64,000 nucleotides of DNA from Mesorhizobium australicum WSM2073. Lineage in GTDB: Bacteria > Pseudomonadota > Alphaproteobacteria > Rhizobiales > Rhizobiaceae. Of this stretch, positions 44,930 to 53,321 are shown piece after piece. The position numbers and the translations under genes were made by a program. The notes beneath the pieces are model-generated. The model worked only from the letters and a program-made list of their open reading frames with translations. It was not told the origin of the DNA and did no database searches. The stretch's first letter is position 1. Each line of letters opens with the position of its first letter. The stretch lies in the NCBI RefSeq assembly GCF_000230995.2, contig NC_019973.1:4354001-4418000 (forward strand), read 5' to 3'.

Positions 44930-46090
44930 GTGGCCTTGGGCTTGAAGAGTTTCGGTGTCGTCGCGTTCGCGCTGCTGGTCGCTGGCTGCGCCGGAAATAC
45001 GCATGATCTGCTCAACAAGACGACGGTCACCGTACCAGCATCCGATATTGCGGCCACCCATGAGATATTTGTCGCCACCACCCGCCAGAAAGCGGTGAAG
45101 GACCCGCGACAGGTCTTCGACGGCGACCGTTCCCTGACCACCAGTTTCGCGCGGGTCGACGTCACGGTTCCGAAGAGCCATCAGGTCGGCAACATCGAGC
45201 GCGCCAAGGGTTCCGCCAACAGCAATCCGGCCAAGGATTTTGCGGCCACGGACGTCACCTTCTACGAAGGCGCGCCGCAATTCGCCAAGGCGGTCGGCTC
45301 CGACATCGCCATGCGCGGCGACCGGGCGCTGGTTTTCGTGCATGGCTTCAACAATGGTTTCGACGATGGCATCTACCGGCTGACGCAGATCGCCCACGAC
45401 ACCAAATATCCGGGCACTCCGGTGCTGTTCTCATGGGCATCGAGCGCCAAGACGACGGGCTACATCTACGACAAGGACAGTTCCACCGCCGCCCGTGACG
45501 ATCTCGAGGCAACGCTCAGGATGCTCGCCAAGACGCGCGTCAAGAGCATCGACATCATCGCCCATTCGATGGGAACCTGGCTGACGATGGAGGCGCTGCG
45601 CCAACTTGCCATCACCGGCGACCGCGATCTCGGCGGCAAACTGGGTTATGTCATCCTTGCCTCACCGGACATCGATGTCGACGTGTTCAAGAAGCAGATG
45701 ATCCGTTATGGCAAACCCAACAAGCCGTTCGCCGTGCTGCTTTCGGGCGACGACCGGGCGCTCAAATTGTCCTCGTTCATCTCCGGCGACAAACCGCGCG
45801 TCGGCGACTATGGCGATGCCGCCGATCTCGCCTCCTATGGCGTGTCGGTGGTCGATCTGACCAAAACGAAAGGCGGTGACGGCGGCCTCAACCACGCGAA
45901 ATTCGCCGACAACCCGTTCCTGGTGCAATTGCTGGGCGACCGGCTGCGCACGCCGGCCGGGCTCGCCGCGGACGAGAACCCGGCACAGCTCGCCAATATC
46001 GGTCAGGGCCTGGGAAAGGTCGTCGGCTCCGCCGCAGAAGTCATCATCACGACGCCGTTCAAGGTGCTGACCATCGCCACCGGCGGGTGA
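44930..46090 (+). CDS. lipoprotein alpha/beta hydrolase, DUF900 family (copy 2)
   Basis: A 386-residue paralogue of the preceding gene, with lipobox LLVAGC near residue 20. The core has VFVHGFNNGFDDGIYR and PVLFSWASSAKT; Ser 213 is in AHSMGT, and the conserved ASPDIDVDVF and NHAKFADNP blocks recur. The C-terminal tail is about 25 residues longer than in copy 1 (VVGSAAEVIITTPFKVL). It starts at a GTG (44930). Enzymes with this DUF900 fold are often called esterases, with no proven substrate. Gene duplication is likely. Confidence 0.92.
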   Translation: MALGLKSFGVVAFALLVAGCAGNTHDLLNKTTVTVPASDIAATHEIFVATTRQKAVKDPRQVFDGDRSLTTSFARVDVTVPKSHQVGNIERAKGSANSNPAKDFAATDVTFYEGAPQFAKAVGSDIAMRGDRALVFVHGFNNGFDDGIYRLTQIAHDTKYPGTPVLFSWASSAKTTGYIYDKDSSTAARDDLEATLRMLAKTRVKSIDIIAHSMGTWLTMEALRQLAITGDRDLGGKLGYVILASPDIDVDVFKKQMIRYGKPNKPFAVLLSGDDRALKLSSFISGDKPRVGDYGDAADLASYGVSVVDLTKTKGGDGGLNHAKFADNPFLVQLLGDRLRTPAGLAADENPAQLANIGQGLGKVVGSAAEVIITTPFKVLTIATGG

Positions 46091-46114
46091 GCAGCCACGA
46101 GCGGACGGCTGGTC

Positions 46115-47932
46115 TCAGACGAACAGATCGACCTTCTGGAACGTCGTCACGTCGATCAGGCCGACGTCGGAAATCCTGAGCTCGGGAATGACCACCAGCG
46201 CCAGCAGCGAGTGCTGCATGTAGGCATTGTTCAGGGAACAACCCATCTTGCGCATCGCCTCGGTCAGTTTCTCGGCCTTGGCGGCGACGATCTCGGCCCG
46301 CTCGTCCGACATCAGTCCGGCGATCGGCATTTCGACCAGCGCCAGTTCCTTGCCCCTGGAGAACAGCACGACCCCGCCGCCGACTTCGCCCAGTCGGTTC
46401 ACGGCCAGCGCCATGTCCTGCTTGTTGGTGCCAACGCAGATGATGTGATGGGCGTCATGGGCGACGCTGGAGGCCATGGCGCAGTCGGCCATGTAACCGA
46501 AACCGGAGACGAAGGCATTGGTGACGCCACCCGTGCCCCTGTGCCGTTCGACCAACGCGATCTGACAGACGTCGTTGCGGCGGTCCATCGCGACCAGCCC
46601 GTCCTCGACCGGCAGATCGGCCTCCAGGGCCCGCGTCGGTGCCTGGTTCTCGATGACGCCGATCACCCGCACCCGCACCTCGTTGGCGCCCTTGGGTGCC
46701 GCGATATCGAAATCGCCGGCCTTCAGTTTCTTGCCCAACTTGACGGTGTTCTTCGCCGTCTTCGGATAATCATAGGCCGGGATATCGATGTCCAGCTTGC
46801 CGCCCTTGGCCAGCCTGACGCCGCGCGCATAGACCTCGTCGATGCTCATTGCGGCGAGATCGGAGACGACCAGCAGGTCGGCCAACCGCCCCGGCGCGAT
46901 CGAACCGATCTCGCGTTCCAGTTTGAAATGCTGAGCGGTGTTGAGCGTTGCCATCTGGATCGCGGTCACCGGCTTCAGCCCCTGCTGGATGGCGTGGCGC
47001 ACCACCCGGTCCATGTGGCCGTCCTGGACAAGAGTGCCGGAGTGGCTGTCGTCGGTGCAGAGGATGAAATTGCGCGGATCAATGCCGCTCTCCGTCACCG
47101 CCTTGATCTGAGAGGCAACGTCGTACCAGGCCGAGCCCAGCCGCAGCATCGCCTTCATGCCCTGGCGCACGCGCGCGATGGCATCCTCGGCCCGCGTGCC
47201 TTCGTGGTCGTCCTCTGGGCCGCCGGCGACGTAGCCATGGAACGGCAAGCCAAGGTCACGCGAGGCATAGTGGCCGCCAACCGTCTTGCCAGCCTGAACC
47301 GTGGCGGCGATCTCGCCCGACATGACGGGATCGTTGGCGGCGACGCCGGGGAAATTCATCACTTCGCCGAGCCCGATGATGTTTTCCCAGGTCATTGCTT
47401 CCGCGACATCGGCGACCGTCAGCTCGGCGCCGGCATGCTCCAGCCCCGGTGCCGACGGCACGCAGGACGGCATCTGCACATGCACGTTGATGGGCATCGC
47501 CACCGCCTCGTCATGCATCAGCCGCACGCCCGGCAGGCCCAGCACATTGGCGATCTCATGCGGATCGATGAACATCGAGGTGGTGCCGTGCGGGATGACG
47601 GCGCGGCAGAATTCGGTGACTGTGACCATGCTGCTCTCGACATGCATGTGGGCATCACAAAGGCCGGGCACGAGGTAGCGGCCGCCGGCGTCGGCCACCT
47701 TGGTGCCCTGCCCGATCGTGTGGCTGGCATTCGGCCCGCAATAGGCGAAGCGGCCGCCCGATATGGCGATGTCGGTGCCGGCGATGATCTCGCCCGAATG
47801 GACGTTCACCCAGCGCCCGTTGCGGATGACCAGATCGGCGGGTTTGCGGCCCATCGCGACATCGACCAGATCGGTCGCCATTTCGGTCCACGGTTTGGGT
47901 TTTGTCGCGCGGACGGGCGGCTTCCTGATCAT
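46115..47932 (-). CDS. ade: adenine deaminase
   Basis: Converts adenine to hypoxanthine (purine salvage) with a bimetal centre of the amidohydrolase class. 605 residues, the usual length. Motifs: DAHMHVESSM, a Phe-Ile-Asp-Pro-His-Glu segment, a Gly-Gly-His-Tyr stretch with EDDHEGTRAED, and LCTDDSHSGTLV, then the C-terminal domain with HDAHHIICVGTN. The start at 47932 has AGGAG seven bases upstream. A single gene convergent with the lipoprotein pair. Confidence 0.95.
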   Translation of the reverse strand: MIRKPPVRATKPKPWTEMATDLVDVAMGRKPADLVIRNGRWVNVHSGEIIAGTDIAISGGRFAYCGPNASHTIGQGTKVADAGGRYLVPGLCDAHMHVESSMVTVTEFCRAVIPHGTTSMFIDPHEIANVLGLPGVRLMHDEAVAMPINVHVQMPSCVPSAPGLEHAGAELTVADVAEAMTWENIIGLGEVMNFPGVAANDPVMSGEIAATVQAGKTVGGHYASRDLGLPFHGYVAGGPEDDHEGTRAEDAIARVRQGMKAMLRLGSAWYDVASQIKAVTESGIDPRNFILCTDDSHSGTLVQDGHMDRVVRHAIQQGLKPVTAIQMATLNTAQHFKLEREIGSIAPGRLADLLVVSDLAAMSIDEVYARGVRLAKGGKLDIDIPAYDYPKTAKNTVKLGKKLKAGDFDIAAPKGANEVRVRVIGVIENQAPTRALEADLPVEDGLVAMDRRNDVCQIALVERHRGTGGVTNAFVSGFGYMADCAMASSVAHDAHHIICVGTNKQDMALAVNRLGEVGGGVVLFSRGKELALVEMPIAGLMSDERAEIVAAKAEKLTEAMRKMGCSLNNAYMQHSLLALVVIPELRISDVGLIDVTTFQKVDLFV

Positions 47933-48016
47933 CAAAGACTCCTGTTTGTCCGACTGTGCCAAGCCGACGGCGTTTTGGCCAGCGAGGAAGAATGGATTTG
48001 CCTGGAGATTGCCGGA

Positions 48017-48394
48017 TTACTCCGGTTTCACGTCAACTTCGACCTTGGCGTCGCCGGCTGAAATCCGCTCGGCGATACGCTCGACCTCGCCGCCCTTGAA
48101 CGTGCCGCTGACCATGATTTCGCCGCCGCGTATCGGCTCCACGACGCGCGGCGACATCACCACGGCGCCGTCGATGCTGAGATCGACAATCTTGCCGACA
48201 TTTGCCCCCGTAAACCTGGCAAAGGCTTTGCCGCTGTCGGGAGTGAGCTTCAGGCTGAGCATGGCCTGCCCCGAAACAGAATCGGGAACGGCCACGGCCT
48301 TGGCAATGATGAGCGTCAGCGGTTCGGCCACGGCGGCCTGACCGACCAGCACCACCGCCGCGACGGCCGCGACCAAGCGGAACAAGATGCGCAT
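48017..48394 (-). CDS. orphan SecDF P1-head-like secreted protein
   Basis: A 125-residue exported protein with a signal peptide (about 1-22, AAVAEP). The rest reads like the periplasmic P1 head subdomain of SecD: LTPDSGKAFARFTGANVGK, LSIDGAVVMSPRVVEPI, GGEIMVSGTFKGGEVERIAER. It has no membrane helices, so it is not a transporter by itself. Its job is unknown; it might act as a free-standing version of the SecD head or serve another secretion partner. The start at 48394 has GAGG before it. It lies just upstream of ade on the same strand. Confidence 0.88.
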   Translation of the reverse strand: MRILFRLVAAVAAVVLVGQAAVAEPLTLIIAKAVAVPDSVSGQAMLSLKLTPDSGKAFARFTGANVGKIVDLSIDGAVVMSPRVVEPIRGGEIMVSGTFKGGEVERIAERISAGDAKVEVDVKPE

Positions 48395-48581
48395 GAAGGA
48401 TCCTCTCACGATGGCGGTGTTTCGCACGAGGCGCGCGCCACCGCAATCGCGGCAGCACGCTACCCGCCAACTCCTCGAGACCCGCGAGGACGCTAACCGC
48501 GTTTGCAGAAATCCGATTCCGTTTTGCCGAAAATCAGGTTAGGCTCCGACCTGGGGTCTATGACTCTTCTCGGGGAGTTCG

Positions 48582-49244
48582 ATGCATCGCCTGATGGTCG
48601 CAAGTGCCGGTCTTCTTGCCCTGTCCTTGCCGGCATTTGCTGCCGACGCGACAGTCGATGTGCCGATGACCGCGCCTGGCTTCGACTGGACCGGCTACTA
48701 TGCGGGCCTGCAGGCAGGATATGGCTGGGGCCGCTCCGAGATCACCACGACGGAAGGCGCGCCGTTTTCCATCACGCCGGACGTCGGCGGTGGGTTCGTC
48801 GGCGGCCATGTCGCCGGCCTCTGGCAGTTTGATCAGGCAGTGCTGGGCGCCGAGGCGGACCTCAACTATTCCTCGGTCGACGGCATGGCGCAATCGGGCC
48901 TGGGAGATACATTCGGCGCCGACATCAAGTGGTTCGGGTCGGTCAACGCCAAGGCCGGCTTCGCAATGGACCGCCTGCTGGTCTATGGCATCGGCGGCAT
49001 TGCCTTTGCCGGCATCGAGACGTCGCAGACCTCGGGGCCAGGGTTCGACAACACGGGCACAAATGTCGGCTGGACCGTGGGCGCAGGCGTCGACTACGCG
49101 CTGACCGACAAGTTCGTCGTCGGCGCGCAATATCGCTACTACGACTTCGGCTCAGAGAACCACGAGGCACCAGCCCCCTTCAACGACCGCGATCAGAGCG
49201 TGAAACTGAACACGGTCGGCATCAATCTCAGCTACAAATTCTGA
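48582..49244 (+). CDS. outer membrane beta-barrel protein (Omp25/Omp31-like)
   Basis: A 220-residue protein with a signal peptide (1-20, LPAFA) and an eight-strand-type barrel of the Omp25/31 family. Seen are DWTGYYAGLQAGYGWG, a middle GGFVGGHVAGLWQ, repeats of alternating polar and hydrophobic residues, and the closing aromatic end LSYKF. It sits in the outer membrane of rhizobia and brucellae. The start at 48582 has GGGGAG upstream. Divergent from the SecDF-head gene; tRNA-Leu lies beyond. Confidence 0.94.
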   Translation: MHRLMVASAGLLALSLPAFAADATVDVPMTAPGFDWTGYYAGLQAGYGWGRSEITTTEGAPFSITPDVGGGFVGGHVAGLWQFDQAVLGAEADLNYSSVDGMAQSGLGDTFGADIKWFGSVNAKAGFAMDRLLVYGIGGIAFAGIETSQTSGPGFDNTGTNVGWTVGAGVDYALTDKFVVGAQYRYYDFGSENHEAPAPFNDRDQSVKLNTVGINLSYKF

Positions 49245-49306
49245 ACGTAGTCCACAGGTGACGTTTTCGGCCCTGGCTTACAACGGCCGCGGCTACTCGC
49301 TGGAAA

Positions 49307-49325
49307 GGGGGCGGCCGGCGCCCCC
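49307..49325. repeat. GC-rich stem-loop after the barrel gene
   Basis: GGGGGCG and CGCCCCC pair with a 5-base loop. No T-run follows on either side, so it may be a weak terminator or a neutral structure. Confidence 0.4.
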
Positions 49326-49526
49326 AAGTGGGCGGGGGGATGGGTTGGCCTGAGAGGCGCCGGCCCAGGCGGATCAGATCCGCCACGCAGATATTTACCG
49401 ATGCGCGCGGCGCGCATAATTCCGCGATCGCGCCAGTATCGTTATGCCACCTCCTCTGGGTGCGCGTTCGGCCACCGCAGAACACGACTTGACGGGCTGT
49501 GTCTGGCATCTGAAAAGGACGTGCCT

Positions 49527-49612
49527 GCGGACGTGGCGGAATTGGTAGACGCAAGGGACTTAAAATCCCTCGATCTCTGATCGTACGGGTTCGATTCCCG
49601 TCGTCCGCACCA
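49527..49612 (+). tRNA. tRNA-Leu (anticodon UAA)
   Basis: A complete 86-base tRNA. The acceptor stem GCGGACG pairs with CGTCCGC, discriminator A and an encoded CCA follow. The D-loop region TGGCGGAATTGGTAGACGCA, a long variable arm (CGATCTCTGATCG, as in leucine tRNAs) and GGTTCGATTCC in the T arm are all seen. The anticodon loop CTTAAAA gives TAA, reading UUA/UUG. A TTGACG box at 49489-49494 may be the -35 of its promoter. Confidence 0.97.
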
Positions 49613-49691
49613 GAAAAAGTCTTCAGATTTGTTTTGATTTTCTCTGTTGAACCGCCGCAGCATCATTTAGCCGGCGTGCCACTGCTGCGGA

Positions 49692-50456
49692 TCACTGCTG
49701 TAACTCGGACAGCGCCCTCTCCATCGGGGCCATTGAAATCTGGATCGGGCCGGAAAAAGCCACGTCCATGTCGAAGATCAGGTAGATCGCCCCGGCAACC
49801 AAAGCCGCCGATGCCGCGTAGGTCGAAACGGTGATCGTATTGCGTGGCGCCCTGAAGCCGAAGCTGGCGAAGATCAGCACCAGCCAGGTAACCAGGAGCG
49901 TGATCAGAGGCACCGGGATCGTGCCCTCCGACTGCTCGATCAGCACCCAGCGCAATTCCAGCACTTTCTGCAAATGCTGGCGGGCGTCCTGCACAATGAA
50001 GCCATGCGCATCGTCGGTCGGCGCCAGCGCACTCAGCCGGGTGCCGATTTCCGCCAGCAACTGCTCAGAGAGCCGGTTGGCGGCGACCAGCGTCTCGCTC
50101 GTGGGCGAAGAATCACCCGCCACACGCTGCACATAGACGACCAGCGGCTGGCGTACCGTGTCGGTTTGCGGGCCATATTGGCGCAAGGTCCTGTCGAGAA
50201 GGATCAATTCGGTCGCATAGGCGTGCACGTTGCGGTCGATCGATTCGAAGGTGTTCCTGGCCGAGTTGATCATCAGGCCGAGCATCAGCGAGGTCATGAC
50301 CCCGAACAGGTTCGCGGCGTGCCGAACCACGGTGTTCGTGTCGTCATCACGATGTTTGGCTGGCAATTTTGGCCATATCGCCGTGCTGGCGAGCGCGGCC
50401 ACCGTCAGGCATAGGAAGATTACCATTGCGATGAAAGCTTCGCGCATGCCGCTCAT
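49692..50456 (-). CDS. DUF4239 family membrane protein
   Basis: A 254-residue membrane protein with an N-terminal helix (about 7-30) and two more near the C-terminus (about 180-200 and 210-230). The middle is helical with VTSLMLGL-like text (FGVMTSLMLGLMINSARNTFES). This pattern fits DUF4239, a family with no established function. The ATG at 50456 is used; a TTG at 50474 is also in frame. No strong ribosome site. It stands alone, next to tRNA-Leu. Confidence 0.87.
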   Translation of the reverse strand: MSGMREAFIAMVIFLCLTVAALASTAIWPKLPAKHRDDDTNTVVRHAANLFGVMTSLMLGLMINSARNTFESIDRNVHAYATELILLDRTLRQYGPQTDTVRQPLVVYVQRVAGDSSPTSETLVAANRLSEQLLAEIGTRLSALAPTDDAHGFIVQDARQHLQKVLELRWVLIEQSEGTIPVPLITLLVTWLVLIFASFGFRAPRNTITVSTYAASAALVAGAIYLIFDMDVAFSGPIQISMAPMERALSELQQ

Positions 50457-50644
50457 TCCGATTGGCAATGGCAAGGCGTCAGTTGATGACCGCCATCACT
50501 ACTCCGGCGCGTCCTTGCGCCCTGCCGAACGCCTGCTGCGGCCCTTGTGGCCGATATTGCGGCCGTCACCGCCCCGGAAGGCAAGCGAAGCCAGACCCCG
50601 ACGCACCGAGGTCCCCAGAGCCTTCGATCTTGATGACGGGTGTG

Positions 50645-51361
50645 TCATTCGATGTAAGTCACCGCACCCGTTTGCAAGTCATAGATTGCCGCGACTATCT
50701 TCAGCTTCCCCGCCTTGATCAGGCCGGCTAGGACCTTGCTCGAGGCGGCCAGTCGCCTCGCGGTCCTCCGCGCGCTTTCCTTGGCGGTGTTGTCGACGAA
50801 ATCACCCGCTTCGCTCCGCGCGGCTATCGCCGCGGGCAGGATCGGTTCGATCATCGGACCGATCGCGCCAGGATAGGTCGCGTTCTTGGTCACTACGTCG
50901 CACGCCGCCTTGACGGCGCCGCAGTTTGTGTGCGCGAGAACGACGATCAAGGGTGAGCCGAGCACCGCTGCCCCGTATTCGACCGTACCGAGCGTGGCGG
51001 TGTCGACGAGGTTGCCAGCATTCCGGGCGACGAACAGTTCTCCAACGCCGTGACCGCCGAAAATCAGTTCAGGCGGAACGCGACTGTCGGCGCAACTGAT
51101 GATCGTGGCCCAGGGCGCCTGGTGTGCGGCAACAGCATTCCGCTGCGCGGCAAGGTCTATCGAGCAGAGTTCCGGGTGACCGACGTAGCGTTCGTTGCCG
51201 GATTTCAGTGCGGCGAGCGCGTCATCGAGGCTCAGCGCGGTCACCGCACCTTGGGCCGCGCGCGCCCATGTGGCCCCACCAACGCCGAACGCAACGAGCC
51301 CCGCGCCGACTTTGAGGAAATCCCTCCGGTCGACCGCTTTGCCATCACAGGTGTAGCACAT
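50645..51361 (-). CDS. Tat-exported beta carbonic anhydrase
   Basis: A 238-residue beta-class enzyme (CO2 to bicarbonate). The zinc set is visible: Cys 90 and Asp 92 in SCADSRVPPE, His 144 and Cys 147 in AHTNCG. An N-terminal twin-arginine signal (DRRDFLKVGAGL) indicates folded export to the periplasm. Three Cys at the very start (CYTC) are unusual for the mature enzyme and are cleaved with the signal. The start at 51361 has GGGGA before it. A DUF4239 gene lies downstream on the same strand. Confidence 0.93.
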   Translation of the reverse strand: MCYTCDGKAVDRRDFLKVGAGLVAFGVGGATWARAAQGAVTALSLDDALAALKSGNERYVGHPELCSIDLAAQRNAVAAHQAPWATIISCADSRVPPELIFGGHGVGELFVARNAGNLVDTATLGTVEYGAAVLGSPLIVVLAHTNCGAVKAACDVVTKNATYPGAIGPMIEPILPAAIAARSEAGDFVDNTAKESARRTARRLAASSKVLAGLIKAGKLKIVAAIYDLQTGAVTYIE

Positions 51362-51528
51362 TCTCAATTCCCCGCCCTGGTCCCCAAGGCATAATATGCG
51401 CTTGCTCTAATATATAGCAAGCGATAGGCGACAACGTCAGGATTGATGAGATGGCGGCGGGATGCGAGACGACTAAAGCCACCGGCAACGCAGTGCTGGG
51501 TGCCCTCGTATCAACCGGCTTACCGCCT

Positions 51529-51816
51529 TTAGGTGACCTTCAGCGAGAAATTGCCGTGGATCTGGATGCCCAGTCGCTCGCCCTTTCTCCAGCGCACTTC
51601 CGCTCGATAAGTCGCACCGTCCAACGGCACGCGCAGCCGGAAGGTATTTGGCACTTCAACCCCCGCAGCGACACGCAACTCGGCGCCATGCTCATGCTGG
51701 TTTCTGACGGCGCAGCCTATTTCGCCATCCTGCGTGATTATGAACGCCTCCTTCAAAACCACCTCGCGTAAGTGCGTTCGACGCTCTACTGGAGGTTCAG
51801 AAGGTTTATCGGTCAT
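51529..51816 (-). CDS. small PilZ-like protein with altered signature
   Basis: A 95-residue single PilZ-type domain: RRTHLREVVLKEAFI (RxxxR) and CAVRNQHEHGAELRV, then VEVPNTFRLRVPLDG and EVRWRKGERLGIQI. The usual [D/N]xSxxG is NQHEHGA, so Ser is replaced by His. A paralogue with the same change lies at 58869-59180. c-di-GMP binding is therefore uncertain. Single gene, ribosome site not strong. Confidence 0.85.
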   Translation of the reverse strand: MTDKPSEPPVERRTHLREVVLKEAFIITQDGEIGCAVRNQHEHGAELRVAAGVEVPNTFRLRVPLDGATYRAEVRWRKGERLGIQIHGNFSLKVT

Positions 51817-52025
51817 GGCAAGCCGCCTCCGACGAGCGAAATGCTACCAGACCAAGGTCTGCAGCTCAGGACGCAAAGGTCTGACGTTTTCGCTTAATTC
51901 GTGTATCTGACCCTTTGTACGCTCGGCACATTAGTAAATCGTGAAATATATACTCTATGGTCGTCGCCAATATTGTCACCTGACGCTGAGACACAGACGG
52001 CGAAAATGGCATGGGGAAGCCAGGT

Positions 52026-52565
52026 ATGTTCATCGACTTCTACGAAATGCTGGAAATCAGTCCGAATGCCAATTCGGAAACGATAGAACGCATTTTTCGG
52101 CATTTTGCCATGCGCTACCACCCCGACAACCAAGTGACTGGGAACGAGTCACGCTTCAGCGATATTCTTGAGGCTCACAACACGCTCAAGGATCCGGTCA
52201 AGCGTGCGCAATACGACATTCAGTACAAGGCGCATTTGAACCACCGGGCCGAGCTGACCGATGAGGCGAGCAACACAAAGGGCTTCGATCGAGATTCCGT
52301 CATTCAAGCCAAAGTGCTGTCACTGTTGTATGTAAAACGCCGGCAGGACGTCAATCATCCCGGGATAGGCGATGAAGAACTCGAACGAATGTCAGGCTGT
52401 CCGCAAGAGCACCTCGAGTTTCACCTCTGGTATCTGAAAGCGAAGGGCTGGATAGCCAGGACGGAAAACGGCACGTTCGCCATAACCGTCGAAGGCGTCG
52501 ATCGCGTTAATTCCGAACATCATCGTGACGCGGCCACCACCCGACTGTTGGGTCACGCGGGCTGA
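52026..52565 (+). CDS. J-domain protein with C-terminal winged-helix-like part
   Basis: A 179-residue protein. Residues 3-70 are a DnaJ domain, with the HPD motif in RYHPDN and a closing LKDPVKRAQYD. After a linker, residues ~95-165 (DEELERMSGCPQEHLEFHLWYLKAKGWIART, shown here in two parts: DEELERMSGCPQ and HLEFHLWYLKAKGWIA) look like a winged helix. Such a protein would recruit Hsp70 to an unknown target or DNA. The start at 52026 has GGGGA upstream; an ATG at 52011 is also in frame. Codon use is less GC-biased than in neighbours. It is a lone gene. Confidence 0.85.
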   Translation: MFIDFYEMLEISPNANSETIERIFRHFAMRYHPDNQVTGNESRFSDILEAHNTLKDPVKRAQYDIQYKAHLNHRAELTDEASNTKGFDRDSVIQAKVLSLLYVKRRQDVNHPGIGDEELERMSGCPQEHLEFHLWYLKAKGWIARTENGTFAITVEGVDRVNSEHHRDAATTRLLGHAG

Positions 52566-52587
52566 ATTGAGATCGCTCGGTCTCTGA

Positions 52588-53166
52588 TCAAGCCGTCACC
52601 GGATTCAGCTTCAGGTGCTGGATCAGGATGATGGTCTTGGCATCGACAATGCGGCCATCGGCGATGCCGGCCAGCGCTTCGTCGAGCGGCATTTCCAGGA
52701 CCTCGATGTCCTCGCCCTCCTCCGCAGCGCCGCCGCCGGCCGAGATGCGGTCGGCGGGCGAGTAGCGCGCGACGAAGAACCAGAGCCGCTCGGTGACGCT
52801 GCCCGGGCTCATATAAGGCGAAAACAGCCGCTCGATGTCCTTCAACCGGTAACCCAGTTCTTCCTCGGCTTCCTTGCGGATGGCGGTTTCCGGATCGTTT
52901 TCGTCCAGCAAGCCGGCGCAGGCCTCGATCAGCGGCTCGCGGTGGCCGGTGACATAGGCGGGATAACGGAACTGGCGCACCAGAAGCACAGTCGAACGCT
53001 GGGGGTCATAGGGCAGGATCACCGCGCCGTCGCCGCGATCATAGGTCTGGCGGACCTGCGTCTCCCATTGACCGTCACGCCGGCGATAGTCGAGCACGGT
53101 CTTTTTCAGGACCGCCCAGTCGTCGGAGAGAACCTCTTCTGAGCGGATACGAACGCGGTCTTCCAT
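52588..53166 (-). CDS. Nudix hydrolase, ADP-ribose/GDP-mannose pyrophosphatase type
   Basis: A 192-residue Nudix enzyme, NudK/NudF-like. The Nudix box reads GLLDENDPETAIRKEAEEEL with KEAEEELG in place of REUXEEXGU. VLLVRQFRYPAYV and FSPYMSPGSVTERLWFFVA mark the sugar-nucleotide class. The substrate cannot be set. The start at 53166 has GAGGTG upstream. It is divergent from the OYE reductase. Confidence 0.93.
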   Translation of the reverse strand: MEDRVRIRSEEVLSDDWAVLKKTVLDYRRRDGQWETQVRQTYDRGDGAVILPYDPQRSTVLLVRQFRYPAYVTGHREPLIEACAGLLDENDPETAIRKEAEEELGYRLKDIERLFSPYMSPGSVTERLWFFVARYSPADRISAGGGAAEEGEDIEVLEMPLDEALAGIADGRIVDAKTIILIQHLKLNPVTA

Positions 53167-53321
53167 ATGACACCTCGATGCTGGCTGGCGGACGCAGGCG
53201 TAGCCGCGAAGCGGAACAGGCGCAATCCGGCGATTGGTCCAGCGCGCGCTTCACCGTCTCGTGTGTGGTATGGACGGGTGCCGTCGCCTAGATAGCGCAT
53301 TCCCCTTCCCGGAGTTTTTCC

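Noticed and set aside
46211..48061. A 616-codon plus-strand frame opposite ade.
   Set aside because: It is antisense to adenine deaminase, has His/Arg-rich shadow composition and no domain, and ade has its expected motifs and ribosome site.
51451..51771. A plus-strand frame over the first small PilZ gene.
   Set aside because: It is antisense to a recognisable PilZ-like protein and has no ribosome site or family.
49527..53166. A genomic island inserted at tRNA-Leu.
   Set aside because: No integrase and no repeated tRNA 3' end were found downstream in the window, although the following genes are variable.
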